Source of the DNA: Pseudomonas quebecensis
Lineage (GTDB): Bacteria; Pseudomonadota; Gammaproteobacteria; Pseudomonadales; Pseudomonadaceae
DNA: 64,000 nt
NCBI RefSeq assembly: GCF_026410085.1
Contig: NZ_CP112866.1
Location: forward strand, 4,587,001 to 4,651,000
Direction: 5' to 3'
Shown piece by piece: positions 33,089 to 43,056 of this stretch. A program made the translations under genes and the position numbers. How positions within the stretch are numbered: the first letter of the stretch is position 1; the number at the start of each line of letters is the position of its first letter. The notes below the pieces were generated by a model. That model searched no databases. It had not been told where the DNA came from and saw nothing but the letters and a program-made list of their open reading frames with translations.

Positions 33089-33382
33089 ATGCAGGTAGAA
33101 AGCTTCTTCGAATGGCTGGGCCAGGCGCTCGGTTCCGTCATCCGCTTTATCGTCGATGGCCTCAGCGGACTGTTCGGTGCCCTGACCCACGCCGGCAGTA
33201 ACTTTGTCGAGGGTCTGTCCCGCACCTTGGGCATGGACACGTCGATCATCAGCATCATCACCCTGATCATCGGCCTGATGCTGCTCTACTCGGCCGTTCG
33301 CGCCTTTATGCGGGCGTCAATCATCATGGGCATCATCTGGCTGATGCTCGGCCTGTGGCTGCTCAGTTGGGTCGTGCACTGA
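33089..33382 (+). CDS. Small membrane protein of unknown function (97 aa)
   Basis: The frame starts at ATG 33089. The N-terminal half is amphipathic (MQVESFFEWLGQALGSVIRF) and the C-terminal half holds two hydrophobic segments (SIISIITLIIGLMLLYSAV and IIMGIIWLMLGLWLLSWVV). It lies between pbpC and the alpha-2-macroglobulin gene but on the opposite strand. No domain is recognised. The hydrophobic profile and the coding-like third positions support a real gene, but I see only a weak ribosome site (TCAGGACAC). Confidence 0.65.
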   Translation: MQVESFFEWLGQALGSVIRFIVDGLSGLFGALTHAGSNFVEGLSRTLGMDTSIISIITLIIGLMLLYSAVRAFMRASIIMGIIWLMLGLWLLSWVVH

Positions 33383-33404
33383 CCCCCAAGACTGTCACCG
33401 CCGC

Positions 33405-33433
33405 TGTGGGAGGAGGGCTTGCCACCTCCCACA
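33405..33433. repeat. REP-type hairpin
   Basis: TGTGGGAGG (33405-33413) and CCTCCCACA (33425-33433) pair around an 11-base loop that has the REP core GGGCTTGCC. It lies between the convergent ends of the small membrane protein gene and the alpha-2-macroglobulin gene. Confidence 0.75.
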
Positions 33434-33458
33434 TCAGTTCCGATCCCACGTTGAGAAA

Positions 33459-36400
33459 TCAGCGCCCCTTGATCACCAGGTCCGCCGGGGTGTCACCCAC
33501 CGCCTGCCAATTCGGCCGATACATCGACTCCACCTGCGGCGGCGGCACGCGATAGGTGCCCGGCGTCACGGCACGCGCCAGATACAGCAGGTGCGTGGTG
33601 ACATCGCTGTCCAGGTTCAGTGCCGCCACATAGCGATCATCGCGGAACTCCTGATGCTTGAGCGATGCGTTCTGCATCGACTCACGCCATTCCTTCACTT
33701 GGCTGCTGGCGTTTTCCAGGCTGGCGGCGCTTTGCGCCAGGTTCTGGTTTTCCAGTTCCAGGCCCGCCGGCAGCAGGTCTACCACCAGTGCGTCCGGCAC
33801 CCGCTGCTTGGCGCTGACCGCCACATGCACCAGCACCAGGTCGCCGCTGTTGAGGTTGCGCAGGTTCAACGGCTGGCCGTTCATGCCCAGGTATTCGCGC
33901 CGGATACTGAGGTTGTCGCCCCCCGCTGTCGGCGGCACTTGTGGATAACCCGAGAGGGTCAACTGCTGGTACACCGGCGTGTCGCCTTGATTACTCAGGG
34001 CCAGATCGCCGGACAATAGTTTGCCTTCGAGCGCCAGCGTCGGCTGCTGATTATTCAATTCATGCTCCCCGCCACTGCCGGTAAGCGACACCTGCCAGTT
34101 CGCCTCAGGTTGCGCGAACCCCAGGCGGCCGGCGAGGAACAGCGAATTGCGCTCCTGGGTCGACAGGTACGGGCTGGCCGCCAGTTGATCGGACAAGGTG
34201 AACAACCGCTCCTCACGCTTGCCCTTGGCCAGGTCATTTTCCTCAAGCAACGCCAGAATCATCGCTTGGTCGCGCAGCGGGCTGCCGTAGTCGGCCAGCC
34301 ACTCCTTGGTATTGCGTTGTGCGGCCAGGCCGGCGAGCAAAGCTTGGTCGGCACGCGGTTGGTCGCCCATCTTTTGCAGGGCAATCGCCAATTGCACCAG
34401 CGGCAGCCCGGAACGCGCGTCGCTGCGCCGTTCGAAAATACTGCGCAAGGCCCCCAACGGCGCCTGCTGGCTGCGCGCCAGGACCATGCCGGCGTAGGCC
34501 TGCACGGCGAAGCGGGTGTGGTCGGCGTTGTCGCTGTAGTCGACGTCGATCAGGTTACGCTCCTGCACGTAACGCAGCAGGCGCTCGCTGGCTTTTTTCA
34601 GGGCTTCGGCCGGTACGGCAAAACCCTGGTCACGGGCGCGCAACAGGAAGTCGGTGACGTAAGCGGTCAGCCAATATTCCTCTTCGCCGTCGGCGCCCCA
34701 CAGGCCAAAGCTGCCGTTGTAGCGTTGCATGCCCAGCAGGCGCTCGATGCCCAGCTCGATCTTGCGCTTGCGCTCGGCATCCGGCTCACCCTTGACGCCC
34801 AGGCGCTTGAGCAACGCGTCGTCGGCATACAGCGAGGGGTACAAGCCGCTGGCGGTTTGTTCCAGGCAACCATACGGATAGGCCTTGAGCGCACTGATCT
34901 GCGCGCCCAGGTTCAGCGGCGGCCGGCTCGACAGGCTCAACAAGGCCTCACGCCCCGAGGCATCGAACTGGTCCAGCGTGCCGACGGGCAGGCTCCACGG
35001 CTCGTTCTTGAGCACCGCGCGGTAATGCTTGAGCAGCGCCGGATAAGCCGGGCGCACGCCCAGGGTCCATTCGCGGCTGAACGGCGGCAATTGTTCGCCC
35101 GGCAGGTCCAGCCCGTTGACCGTCACCTTGAGCTTGCCCTGTCCCAGCCCGCCCCAGGCTTTGACCGGGATGCGCAGCGTGGTGCGCTGGCCTTGTTTCA
35201 GTTCCACCGATTGCGCGCCGGCATTGACCAGTTCCAGTTGGCCTTCGGCACTCAGTTGCACATCGAGTTTCTGCGCCTTGCCCGACAGGTTGGACAGGTC
35301 CAGCGCCAGGGTCGTCTGATCGCCGCCGGCCAGGAAGCGCGGCGCCGACAGTTCGGCCACCAGCGGCGCGGCGATCACCGTCCTGGCTTCGGCCATGCCG
35401 TAGCGGTCATCGCTCCAGGCCTGGGCCATCAGGCGCAGTTCGCCGTTGAAGTCGGGAATATTGACGCTGACTTCACCCTCGCCCTTGTCATTCAAAGTCA
35501 CCGGCGCGCTTTGCAGGGCGACGATGGTCACGCTGGTGTCCGGGCGCTTGCCCCCCTTGGCCAACGCCGCGTCACCGCCGAACGCCAGGCTGGCCAGACG
35601 GCCTTGCCCGGCTTCGATCAACTGGCCGTAGATATCGAACTGATCCACGCCATAGGCCTTGCGGCCGAACAGGCTGGCGTACGGGTCCGGCGTCGGGTAT
35701 TCGGTAATGTTGAGGATGCCCACGTCCACTGCCGCCACCAGTACATGCACCTGTTTCGGCACGCTGCCATCGGCATTCCGGGCGGCGACTTTCACTTTCA
35801 GCGGTTGCTTGGGACGCATTTTTTCCGGTGCGGTGAGGGTCACGCCGAGCTTGCGCTGGGTGCGGTCCAGCGGCAGGTGCAGCAGGCCCACCGCACGTTT
35901 GGGGGTGATATTGGCTTTGCGTTCGCCGGGACGAATCACCAGGGCGCTGACGTACAGGTCATGACGCGACCATTTCGGATCAAGCTTCACGGCAAAGCTT
36001 TTGCCTTCGGCCGGCACGTCGATTTCCTGCCACCACAGCGGCCCTTCGGCGGATTCCACCAGCAGGTAGCCCTTGCCCGCGGCCGGCGGCGTGACTGTGA
36101 TGTTAGCGGTGTCGCCATCGCCATAGGCCGGTTTGTCCAGCGCCAGCTTGACCTGGTCGGGGCGCACCGCGCCGCCTTCGGTATTGTCCTGGGCCTGGTA
36201 GCCGGCCCAGAAACGCAGGCTGCTGACCAGGCCGGTCTGCGGGTCTTCGACCTCGACGCGGTACGGGCCCCATTCCACCTGGAAGCTGACCTTGGCGGTG
36301 TCGCCGGCCTTGATGTTCAAGGTTTGCTCGTCGAGGTTGAGGAATTTCTCGTTGTAGTGATAGCTCCAGCCGTCGCTGTCGGAGTAGTTCCAGTAGTAGT

Positions 36401-38360
36401 CACGGCGCTCGCGCACCAGGCGTACCTTGAGGTTGGGCGCGGCGAGCTTCTGGCCTTCCTGGTTGGCGAGCAGCACTTCGAATTCCGCCGGGCCGTCGCC
36501 ATTGGTTTCCTTGCCGTCAAACAGCCCACGCAGGCCCGGCAGTTGCTTGGCTGGCCAGATCGGCTGCACCAGGCGCCGAGTGATCGGCCGCCCGCCCGAC
36601 TCATGCAGACTGGCCTGCACAATCAATTGCAGCGGCGACTTGGCCTCGGCCCATTTGCTCTCCATGCTCAGGACTTCATGGCCCTTGGCGTCAAGCACGC
36701 TTTCGTCGATCTCAAAGTCCTGGCTCAGATCCTCCTCGGTGACGGAGCCGAACTCGTAGCCCGGCAGCGATTTGACCGCCTCGCGCAGCGGCCGCACATA
36801 CACCTGTCCGCTGATGCGGTTGCCCGAGGCCGGCGCGCCGTAGAGATAGCGCCCCGTGAGCTGGATCTGCGGGCTGTCCGCCGGGCTCAGCGGCGTGTCG
36901 CTGCCCTTGAGTTCCAGGGCCAGGCGTTCGGGCAGGAAGTCTTCGACCAGGAATTCGTAAAGCTGCGGCTTGCCGTCGCCCAGGTCGAACACCAGTTGCC
37001 AGCGCCCGGTCGGCGCTTCACCGGCCAATTGCAGGGCGTATTGATAGAGGCCGGATGCGTCGGCATCCCAGACGAATTTGCGGCTGACCTGTTCATCCGG
37101 GCGCCGCACTTCGACGCTCACCGGCTGCGGCTTGACCGCGTTGCCGTCCTTGTCGCGCAGCAAGGCGTTGAGCAGCACGGTTTCGCCGGGGCGATACAGG
37201 TCGCGCGGGCCGAACACAAAGAATTGCAAGGGATGGGACGGTTGGCCGCCGATGTCGAACTCGGCCAGGTCGAGGGCGGCGCTGTCCAGGCGCAGCAGGC
37301 TGGTCTGCTCACCTTGCTTGGCCAGCAACACCTGGGCTTTTTTCGGCAGCGGCAATTGCGCATGGCCGCCCTTTTCGGTCTTGCCCTGGGCCAGCACGCG
37401 GCCATCGGCGTCCAGCACTTCCAGGTCCACGTCGTTCAGGGCCTTGCCGCCTTCCAGGGCCTGGGTAAAGACGTCGAGACGATTGCTGTAGCGATGCACG
37501 GAAAGGCCGATGTCACTCAAGGTGAACAGCGTGGCCGGCTGAGAATAGTTGTAAGTGCCCGATGCTCGCATCACCGCCAGATACACCCCCGGCTGCTGCA
37601 ATTGCTTGAGGCCAGCAATCGGCAGCAGCAGGGTTTCGCGCGTGTTGCGCGCCGGATTGAGGTCGAAACGCCCGCCATAGACCAGGTCGGCCATGGGCAG
37701 CAACTCACGGGACTCATAGCTTTGCAGGCTGGTATTGCGCCCCCACTGAGCCAGGAACGACGGCAGGGACTCGGGCTTGATGCGGAAGAATTCGACGTCG
37801 ATCTTGTCGACGTTCAGCGCGATCACCGGCAGGCCTTCTGCCAGGCGCGTCGGCAGCAGGGTGCCGCGACTGGCGAAGCCGACGGTGGCTTGCAGGTCGC
37901 GGGTTTCCAGGCGGGCGCTGTATTCGGCGGCGAGCTTATTGTCATTGACCGCCTTGACCCCGGCGTCGACGGTGAGCACCAGTTTGCGCTGCGGCTCGAG
38001 GTGGCGCAGGCGCAGTTCCATGAGGTTGTCGGACAGCTCCCAGGCGCCGTCGACCTTGCCGGACTTGCTGTCGACCAGATGCAGTTTGTCGGCGAACTTC
38101 TGCTCCGGGTCCAGAGGAATGGAGAAGCTCACCGATAACGTGCTGGCACCGTCCAGCTGCACCTCGGACACGTCCACCACGCTCAACTCACGCCCAGCGT
38201 ACCGTTGCTTCAGCGCCGCCACATCCACTGCCGCCTTGACCGGCTTGGGCGCGGTGCTGGTGGCGGCTGCGGGGGCAGTCGGCGCAGCAGGTTTGTCGGA
38301 GGAATCGCAGGCACTCAGCAGGGCCAGCGCGCAAGCCAGGAACAGTCCTTTGTTAAGCAT
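33459..38360 (-). CDS. yfhM: Bacterial alpha-2-macroglobulin lipoprotein (YfhM type)
   Basis: The 1633-residue protein starts with a lipoprotein signal (LFLACALALLSAC, Cys18) with Asp right after the cysteine, as in the E. coli protein that stays in the inner membrane. It is built of repeated macroglobulin domains and holds the reactive thioester motif Cys1165-Leu-Glu-Gln (YPYGCLEQ), followed by an alpha/alpha-toroid thioester domain and a receptor-binding-like C-terminus. It is thought to trap invading proteases by covalent bonding and to work with PBP1C, which is encoded next to it. It is longer than any other gene here. Confidence 0.94.
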   Translation of the reverse strand: MLNKGLFLACALALLSACDSSDKPAAPTAPAAATSTAPKPVKAAVDVAALKQRYAGRELSVVDVSEVQLDGASTLSVSFSIPLDPEQKFADKLHLVDSKSGKVDGAWELSDNLMELRLRHLEPQRKLVLTVDAGVKAVNDNKLAAEYSARLETRDLQATVGFASRGTLLPTRLAEGLPVIALNVDKIDVEFFRIKPESLPSFLAQWGRNTSLQSYESRELLPMADLVYGGRFDLNPARNTRETLLLPIAGLKQLQQPGVYLAVMRASGTYNYSQPATLFTLSDIGLSVHRYSNRLDVFTQALEGGKALNDVDLEVLDADGRVLAQGKTEKGGHAQLPLPKKAQVLLAKQGEQTSLLRLDSAALDLAEFDIGGQPSHPLQFFVFGPRDLYRPGETVLLNALLRDKDGNAVKPQPVSVEVRRPDEQVSRKFVWDADASGLYQYALQLAGEAPTGRWQLVFDLGDGKPQLYEFLVEDFLPERLALELKGSDTPLSPADSPQIQLTGRYLYGAPASGNRISGQVYVRPLREAVKSLPGYEFGSVTEEDLSQDFEIDESVLDAKGHEVLSMESKWAEAKSPLQLIVQASLHESGGRPITRRLVQPIWPAKQLPGLRGLFDGKETNGDGPAEFEVLLANQEGQKLAAPNLKVRLVRERRDYYWNYSDSDGWSYHYNEKFLNLDEQTLNIKAGDTAKVSFQVEWGPYRVEVEDPQTGLVSSLRFWAGYQAQDNTEGGAVRPDQVKLALDKPAYGDGDTANITVTPPAAGKGYLLVESAEGPLWWQEIDVPAEGKSFAVKLDPKWSRHDLYVSALVIRPGERKANITPKRAVGLLHLPLDRTQRKLGVTLTAPEKMRPKQPLKVKVAARNADGSVPKQVHVLVAAVDVGILNITEYPTPDPYASLFGRKAYGVDQFDIYGQLIEAGQGRLASLAFGGDAALAKGGKRPDTSVTIVALQSAPVTLNDKGEGEVSVNIPDFNGELRLMAQAWSDDRYGMAEARTVIAAPLVAELSAPRFLAGGDQTTLALDLSNLSGKAQKLDVQLSAEGQLELVNAGAQSVELKQGQRTTLRIPVKAWGGLGQGKLKVTVNGLDLPGEQLPPFSREWTLGVRPAYPALLKHYRAVLKNEPWSLPVGTLDQFDASGREALLSLSSRPPLNLGAQISALKAYPYGCLEQTASGLYPSLYADDALLKRLGVKGEPDAERKRKIELGIERLLGMQRYNGSFGLWGADGEEEYWLTAYVTDFLLRARDQGFAVPAEALKKASERLLRYVQERNLIDVDYSDNADHTRFAVQAYAGMVLARSQQAPLGALRSIFERRSDARSGLPLVQLAIALQKMGDQPRADQALLAGLAAQRNTKEWLADYGSPLRDQAMILALLEENDLAKGKREERLFTLSDQLAASPYLSTQERNSLFLAGRLGFAQPEANWQVSLTGSGGEHELNNQQPTLALEGKLLSGDLALSNQGDTPVYQQLTLSGYPQVPPTAGGDNLSIRREYLGMNGQPLNLRNLNSGDLVLVHVAVSAKQRVPDALVVDLLPAGLELENQNLAQSAASLENASSQVKEWRESMQNASLKHQEFRDDRYVAALNLDSDVTTHLLYLARAVTPGTYRVPPPQVESMYRPNWQAVGDTPADLVIKGR

Positions 38361-38567
38361 TGGGGCACTCGTTGTCAGAGGAAACCGGGGCGTGAACTAT
38401 ATATCAGCCCGAGCGGGGCTGGTGTGGCACTGGTCACATTGACCGACGGAGGGTGGGTTGGTTCGCAGCCGTTTGAAACCCCCAGCCAAATCCCACAGCC
38501 GCCTCCCACATTGGCTCTGCTGCAGGGCTAATGGATGGTTACAATGTCGTTCCCCCAAGGAGCCTGA

Positions 38568-39914
38568 ATGTCCACCTTACTGACCGATTGGCGCGACCGC
38601 CCCACCCACCGCCGTGTATGGGCCCTGGCTGCGCCGATGATTCTTTCGAACATATCCGTGCCGTTGGTAGCCCTGGTCGACAGCATGGTCATCGGCCACC
38701 TGCCCCATGCCCACCAACTGGGCGCCGTGGCCGTCGGGGCCAGCCTGTATACCTTCCTGGCCTGGGCCATGGGGTTTCTGCGCATGGGCTCCACCGGTTT
38801 TGCCGCCCAGGCCGCCGGGCGCAAGGATGGTGCGGCACTGCGGCAAATCCTGCTGCAAGGTTTGCTGCTGGCGCTGGGCCTGGCAATGCTGCTCGGCACC
38901 GTGGGCATTCCCCTGAGCCACCTGGCCCTGGAATGGATGCAGCCCTCGCCCGAACTGAACCAACTGACCCGCGATTTCTTCCACACTCGCCTGTTCGGTC
39001 TGCCCGCCGCGCTGGCCAGCTATGCCCTGGTCGGCTGGTTCCTCGGCACACAGAACGCTCGCGCGCCGCTGGCGATTCTGCTGACCACCAACTTGGTGAA
39101 CATCGCCTTGAACCTGTGGTTTGTGCTGGGTTTGGATTGGGGCGTGGTCGGCTCCGCCCGCGCCTCGGTGATCGCCGAATGGACCGGTGCCCTGCTCGGC
39201 CTGGCCCTTACGCAAAAGGCCCTGCGCGCCTACCCCGGGCATATCGCCTGGGCCGCATTGAAACGATGGGAGAGCTGGCGCCCGTTGCTGGCGGTGAACC
39301 GCGACATTTTTATCCGCAGCCTGGCGTTGCAGTCGGTGTTTTTCATGATCACCGTGCAAGGCGCACGCCTGGGCGACGCCACCGTGGCGGCCAACGCGCT
39401 GCTGCTCAACGGCCTGCTGCTGACCGCCCACGCCTTGGACGGCCTGGCCCACGCCGTCGAAGCCCTGTGCGGCCACGCCATCGGCGCCCGCGACCGGCAA
39501 TCCCTGCGCCGTTCGCTGGTGGTGGCCGGTGGGTGGTCACTGATCGCCAGCCTTGGATTTGCATTGTTGTTCACCGTCGCCGGCCATCTGTTTATCGCCA
39601 TGCAGACCGATATCCCCAGCGTGCGCGAAACGGCTGATATCTACCTGCCTTACCTGGCGGTATTGCCGTTGATTGCGGTGTGGAGTTATTTGCTGGATGG
39701 GCTGTTTATTGGTGCAACGCGGGCTCGGGAGATGCGCAACGCAATGCTGCTGACGGTGCTGATGGTGTCGCCGTTTGCCTGGGCGTTGCAGGGGCTGGGC
39801 AATCACGGCTTGTGGATAACCTTCCTGCTGTTCATGGCGATACGCAGCCTGACGCTGTGGGCGATCGCCTGGCGGCTGAACCGGCAGGAACAATGGATCG
39901 GCACCCGTCATTAA
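38568..39914 (+). CDS. MATE-family efflux transporter, DinF-like
   Basis: The 448-residue membrane protein has twelve predicted segments and two MATE domains. Typical features are the N-terminal WALAAPMILSNISVPLVALVDSMVIGHL and the loop FLRMGSTGFAAQAAGRKDG; the second half repeats the pattern (ALDGLAHAVEALCGHAIGARD). This fits the DinF/NorM group that exports drugs by Na+ or H+ antiport. A possible ribosome site, AAGGAGC, lies six bases before the ATG. It is divergent from the alpha-2-macroglobulin gene with a 207-base gap that holds no obvious gene. Confidence 0.92.
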   Translation: MSTLLTDWRDRPTHRRVWALAAPMILSNISVPLVALVDSMVIGHLPHAHQLGAVAVGASLYTFLAWAMGFLRMGSTGFAAQAAGRKDGAALRQILLQGLLLALGLAMLLGTVGIPLSHLALEWMQPSPELNQLTRDFFHTRLFGLPAALASYALVGWFLGTQNARAPLAILLTTNLVNIALNLWFVLGLDWGVVGSARASVIAEWTGALLGLALTQKALRAYPGHIAWAALKRWESWRPLLAVNRDIFIRSLALQSVFFMITVQGARLGDATVAANALLLNGLLLTAHALDGLAHAVEALCGHAIGARDRQSLRRSLVVAGGWSLIASLGFALLFTVAGHLFIAMQTDIPSVRETADIYLPYLAVLPLIAVWSYLLDGLFIGATRAREMRNAMLLTVLMVSPFAWALQGLGNHGLWITFLLFMAIRSLTLWAIAWRLNRQEQWIGTRH

Positions 39915-39969
39915 TCCCCTACCTGTTACTTCTGACAGGTTACAAACCGACGACCCGGGGGTTGAATAG

Positions 39970-40000
39970 CCAGGGAGGTATCCACCCCCTACCTTCCTGG
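39970..40000 (+). promoter_or_regulatory. Leader hairpin overlapping the ribosome site of the orphan lipoprotein gene
   Basis: The arms CCAGGGAGGTA (39970-39980) and TACCTTCCTGG (39990-40000) pair at 10 of 11 positions. The right arm ends in the GG of the GGAG (39999-40002) ribosome site of the gene starting at 40011. The left arm holds a second GGGAGG. The structure could hide or expose the ribosome site, but no ligand is suggested. Confidence 0.45.
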
Positions 40001-40010
40001 AGAGTCGAAT

Positions 40011-40334
40011 ATGAACATCACAAAATACACAAGCGTTACCGCACTATGGATCGTCACAGCGTGCACCCTGGCAACGATCGCCGGATGCACCGCTGGAGGC
40101 CCCAACAGCGTTGAGGGAACCATGCGGGTAAGCAATGCCGGCAGTTCCAATGTACGCGTCAGCCAGAATTCTGACGTCCACCCCCTCGCGCCAAACGCAA
40201 CAATCGACCTACCCATCAATAGCTTCGGATTAACCGTAATGCCGGAAGATAGCAACCGCGACAAGATTGACCGATTCAATCTCAAGTTCAATCCCGGCGG
40301 CTGTTCGGTCAACTTGTGCGTCGTCGTATATTGA
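40011..40334 (+). CDS. Short lipoprotein of unknown function, unlike its surroundings
   Basis: The 107-residue product has a lipoprotein signal with a probable lipobox TIAGC (Cys26), then a mature domain rich in Asn and Ser (SNAGSSNVRVSQNSDV) and ending with two cysteines (GGCSVNLCVVVY). I recognise no family. The sequence is visibly richer in A and T and uses codons such as TTA, CTA and GGA that neighbours avoid, which suggests recent arrival. A GGAG site lies nine bases before the ATG, partly within a hairpin (39970-40000). It ends before the speA terminator region. Coding status is likely because signal and ribosome site agree. Confidence 0.65.
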   Translation: MNITKYTSVTALWIVTACTLATIAGCTAGGPNSVEGTMRVSNAGSSNVRVSQNSDVHPLAPNATIDLPINSFGLTVMPEDSNRDKIDRFNLKFNPGGCSVNLCVVVY

Positions 40335-40398
40335 CCGTTTACTTATCGCTGCGCAGATGAAAGGTGCCTTGGAACCGGCACTTGACCGCCAACTCCAT

Positions 40399-40430
40399 AA
40401 AAAAGGGCCGCAGTGTTAACTGCAGCCCTT
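40399..40430 (-). terminator. Intrinsic terminator of speA
   Basis: On the minus strand AAGGGCTGCAGT pairs with ACTGCGGCCCTT (one mismatch) over a 4-base loop, and six T's follow. It begins 20 bases past the speA stop. Confidence 0.9.
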
Positions 40431-40449
40431 GTTAAACGCTGAACCGATA

Positions 40450-42363
40450 TCAGGAAGACAGGTACGAAGACCGCGTCAGCCCCAGACGCAACGCGTCGAG
40501 GAACTGGGTACGCTCCGATGCGCTGATCTTGGCGCTGGCGCACTTGTCACGGTAATGCGTCATCAACTCCTCCGGCGACAAATGCACATAGCGCAGCATG
40601 TCTTCGATGGTGTCGTGGGTTTCGATCCCGGCGCTGTACACCGAGCCGTCTTCACGCTGGTAGATGTTCACCGAGTCGGTATCGCCGAACAGGTTGTGCA
40701 TGTCGCCGAGGATTTCCTGGTAGGCGCCGACCAGGAAGATACCCAGCAGGTAGTCCTCGCCTTCGTTCAGGGCATGTACCGGCAGGCTGGTTTCGATACT
40801 CTGTTCGTCGACGTATTGTTTGATCTTGCCGTCGGAGTCGCAGGTCAGGTCTTGCAACACGGCGCGGCGCAGCGGCTCCTCGTCCAGACGGTGCAGCGGC
40901 AGGATCGGCAGCACCTGGCCGATGGCCCAGGTGTCCGGCAGGCTCTGGAACACCGAGAAGTTGCAGATGTACTTGTCGGCCAGCTTGTCGTTGAGTTCGT
41001 CCAGCACCTGGCGGTGCGAGCGTTGACGGGCTTTCAACGAGTTGTGCAGGCGACGGCACACGGCGAAGTAGCATTGTTCGGCCAGGGCCTTTTCTGCCAG
41101 GGTCAGTTTGCCGTCGGCGTACTGGGCGGCCACGTCGCTCATGTAGTGGGTGGCGCGCCAGTAGGTTTCGGTGACCATCTCAATGTCGGTCGGGCCCAGC
41201 AGATCCACCAGCCATTGCACGGTTTCCGGCAGGCTTTCCTTGTTTTCGATCAGCGGGATTTCGTCGTTGTGTTTTTCGACGTCGGTTACCTGCACCACCA
41301 GCATGGCGTGGTGGGCGGTCAGCGAGCGACCGCTTTCGGAGAAGATGTGCGGATGCGGCAGGCTCTGCGCGTCGCAGAATTCCTTGAGCATGCCCACGAC
41401 CACGCCGGCGTAGTCGTCCATGTCGTAGTTGATGGAGCTGGCGTTACGCGAGTGGGTACCGTCGTAATCCACACCCAGGCCCCCGCCGACGTCGATGTGA
41501 TCCACCGGCAAACCGAGGTTGCGCAGCTCGCCGTAGTACCGGATGGCTTCCTTGAAACCGTGCTGGTAGTCCGCCAGGTTGGCGATCTGCGAGCCCATGT
41601 GAAAGTGCAGCAGGCGAATGCCCTGGTCCAGCCCGGCGGCGCGGAAGCGCTCGACCACGGAGAGCAGTTGCGCGGCCGACAAACCGAACTTGGACTTCTC
41701 GCCACCGGTGTCCGCCCATTTGCTCGACGCCAGGGACGACAAGCGCACGCGCAGGCCAACCTGAGGCTTGACCTTGAGGCTCGCCGCCTCTTCGATCACC
41801 AGGCCGACTTCGGATTCTTTTTCGATCACGATAAATACGTTGTGGCCCAACTTCTGGCCCATCAGCGCCAGGCGGATGAACTCACGGTCCTTGTAACCGT
41901 TGCAGACGATGGTGCCGCCTTTCGGTGCCAGCGCCAGCACGGCCAGCAGCTCGGGTTTGGAGCCGGCTTCCAGGCCGATGGAGACGTTCTGCGTGGCGAT
42001 GATGTTTTCGATCACTGCTTCCTGCTGGTTGACCTTGATCGGGTACAGCGCGGTGTACTGGCTCTGGTATTCCAAGCGCGCAATGTTAGCGTCGAATGCA
42101 CCGGTCAGTTGGCGCACGCGGTCTTGCAGGATATCGGGAAAACGCACCAGCAGCGGCAGCGACAGGCCGCTCTTGCGCAACTCGTCGACCTGCTCGTAGA
42201 GATCGACGGGCGTGCTGTCGGGACCGTTCGGACGGACTTCAACGCGACCGGCATCATTGATCGCGAAATACCCGGCCCCCCAATGGCGAATCCCGTAAAC
42301 ACTGCGGCTGTCCGCAACTGTCCATTGGCTGCCATCGTCTTTGCGTGTGCGTCGTACGGACAT
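40450..42363 (-). CDS. speA: Biosynthetic arginine decarboxylase
   Basis: The 637-residue protein is a fold-III PLP enzyme. The cofactor lysine is Lys110 in LYPIKVNQQ, and the typical [22 protein letters not shown] and HFHMGSQ motifs are present. It converts arginine to agmatine for polyamine synthesis. The length matches the E. coli enzyme within 25 residues. The ATG at 42363 has AGGGGA six bases upstream. A strong terminator follows at 40399-40430. It heads the conserved block that runs through retS. Confidence 0.97.
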   Translation of the reverse strand: MSVRRTRKDDGSQWTVADSRSVYGIRHWGAGYFAINDAGRVEVRPNGPDSTPVDLYEQVDELRKSGLSLPLLVRFPDILQDRVRQLTGAFDANIARLEYQSQYTALYPIKVNQQEAVIENIIATQNVSIGLEAGSKPELLAVLALAPKGGTIVCNGYKDREFIRLALMGQKLGHNVFIVIEKESEVGLVIEEAASLKVKPQVGLRVRLSSLASSKWADTGGEKSKFGLSAAQLLSVVERFRAAGLDQGIRLLHFHMGSQIANLADYQHGFKEAIRYYGELRNLGLPVDHIDVGGGLGVDYDGTHSRNASSINYDMDDYAGVVVGMLKEFCDAQSLPHPHIFSESGRSLTAHHAMLVVQVTDVEKHNDEIPLIENKESLPETVQWLVDLLGPTDIEMVTETYWRATHYMSDVAAQYADGKLTLAEKALAEQCYFAVCRRLHNSLKARQRSHRQVLDELNDKLADKYICNFSVFQSLPDTWAIGQVLPILPLHRLDEEPLRRAVLQDLTCDSDGKIKQYVDEQSIETSLPVHALNEGEDYLLGIFLVGAYQEILGDMHNLFGDTDSVNIYQREDGSVYSAGIETHDTIEDMLRYVHLSPEELMTHYRDKCASAKISASERTQFLDALRLGLTRSSYLSS

Positions 42364-42504
42364 CGAAGTCCCCTATAAATGAAGTCGAAGACACCGCCTC
42401 GGGTTCGAGGCCGGCGCAGTCTAAAGAATGAAAATGACGATTTGCCTGTAAGAGAGGTAGACCCCACTCGCAGGACAGAGTTTAGACACAGGTCGGGAAG
42501 AGGC

Positions 42505-42876
42505 TCAGCCGCCGGACTTCTTGGCCTTGTAACCAAGCTTGATCAGCTCGGCCAACAGCAGTTCGACGTGATCGCCCTGAATCTCGATGATCCCCTCTTT
42601 CAAGGCGCCACCGGTGCCACAGCGCTTTTTCAGCGTGGTGGCCAGCTCCTTGAGCGGCTCCGCGGCCAACGGCACGCCGGTGATGGTGGTCACCGTCTTG
42701 CCGCCACGGCCCTTGCTCTCGCGGCGCACGCGGGCGATACCGTCGCCTTCCGGGATCAGAGTCTGTTTGCAGATGCAGGCGTCCACGGGCTGACGACAGT
42801 CCGGGCAGTGGCGACCTGCGTCGGTGGAAAATACCAGGCCACCAAGGGCGGCGAAGGATGCGGCTTTTTTGGCCAC
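42505..42876 (-). CDS. yciH: SUI1/YciH-family translation initiation factor-like protein
   Basis: The 123-residue protein has an N-terminal zinc-finger-like pair (CPDCRQPVDACIC) and a SUI1 domain (GKTVTTITGVPLAAEPLKELATTLKKRCGTGGALKEGIIEIQGDH-type sequence) related to eukaryotic eIF1. Bacterial members are thought to influence start-codon choice. The start is GTG at 42876 with AGAGGA six bases upstream; a TTG two codons earlier is less likely. Confidence 0.9.
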   Translation of the reverse strand: MAKKAASFAALGGLVFSTDAGRHCPDCRQPVDACICKQTLIPEGDGIARVRRESKGRGGKTVTTITGVPLAAEPLKELATTLKKRCGTGGALKEGIIEIQGDHVELLLAELIKLGYKAKKSGG

Positions 42877-43056
42877 CGGCAATCCTCTTGGGAGGACAAA
42901 GACTGATCGGCCCTCGTAACGGACGACCGACCGCGAAACCCCACTCAGGCAGGGGCAGCGCTACCGACACGCCAAGGCGGTTCGGGTGAAAAGTCGCGCA
43001 GTGTAACGGCAAAAAGCACGCTTGCTAAGAGCCAAATAGCGCCAATTCATGCAAGT

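Noticed and set aside
34062..38138. Very long open frame on the plus strand opposite the alpha-2-macroglobulin gene
   Set aside because: Its sequence is low-complexity with no domain, and it follows from the G/C-rich third positions of the real gene on the other strand.
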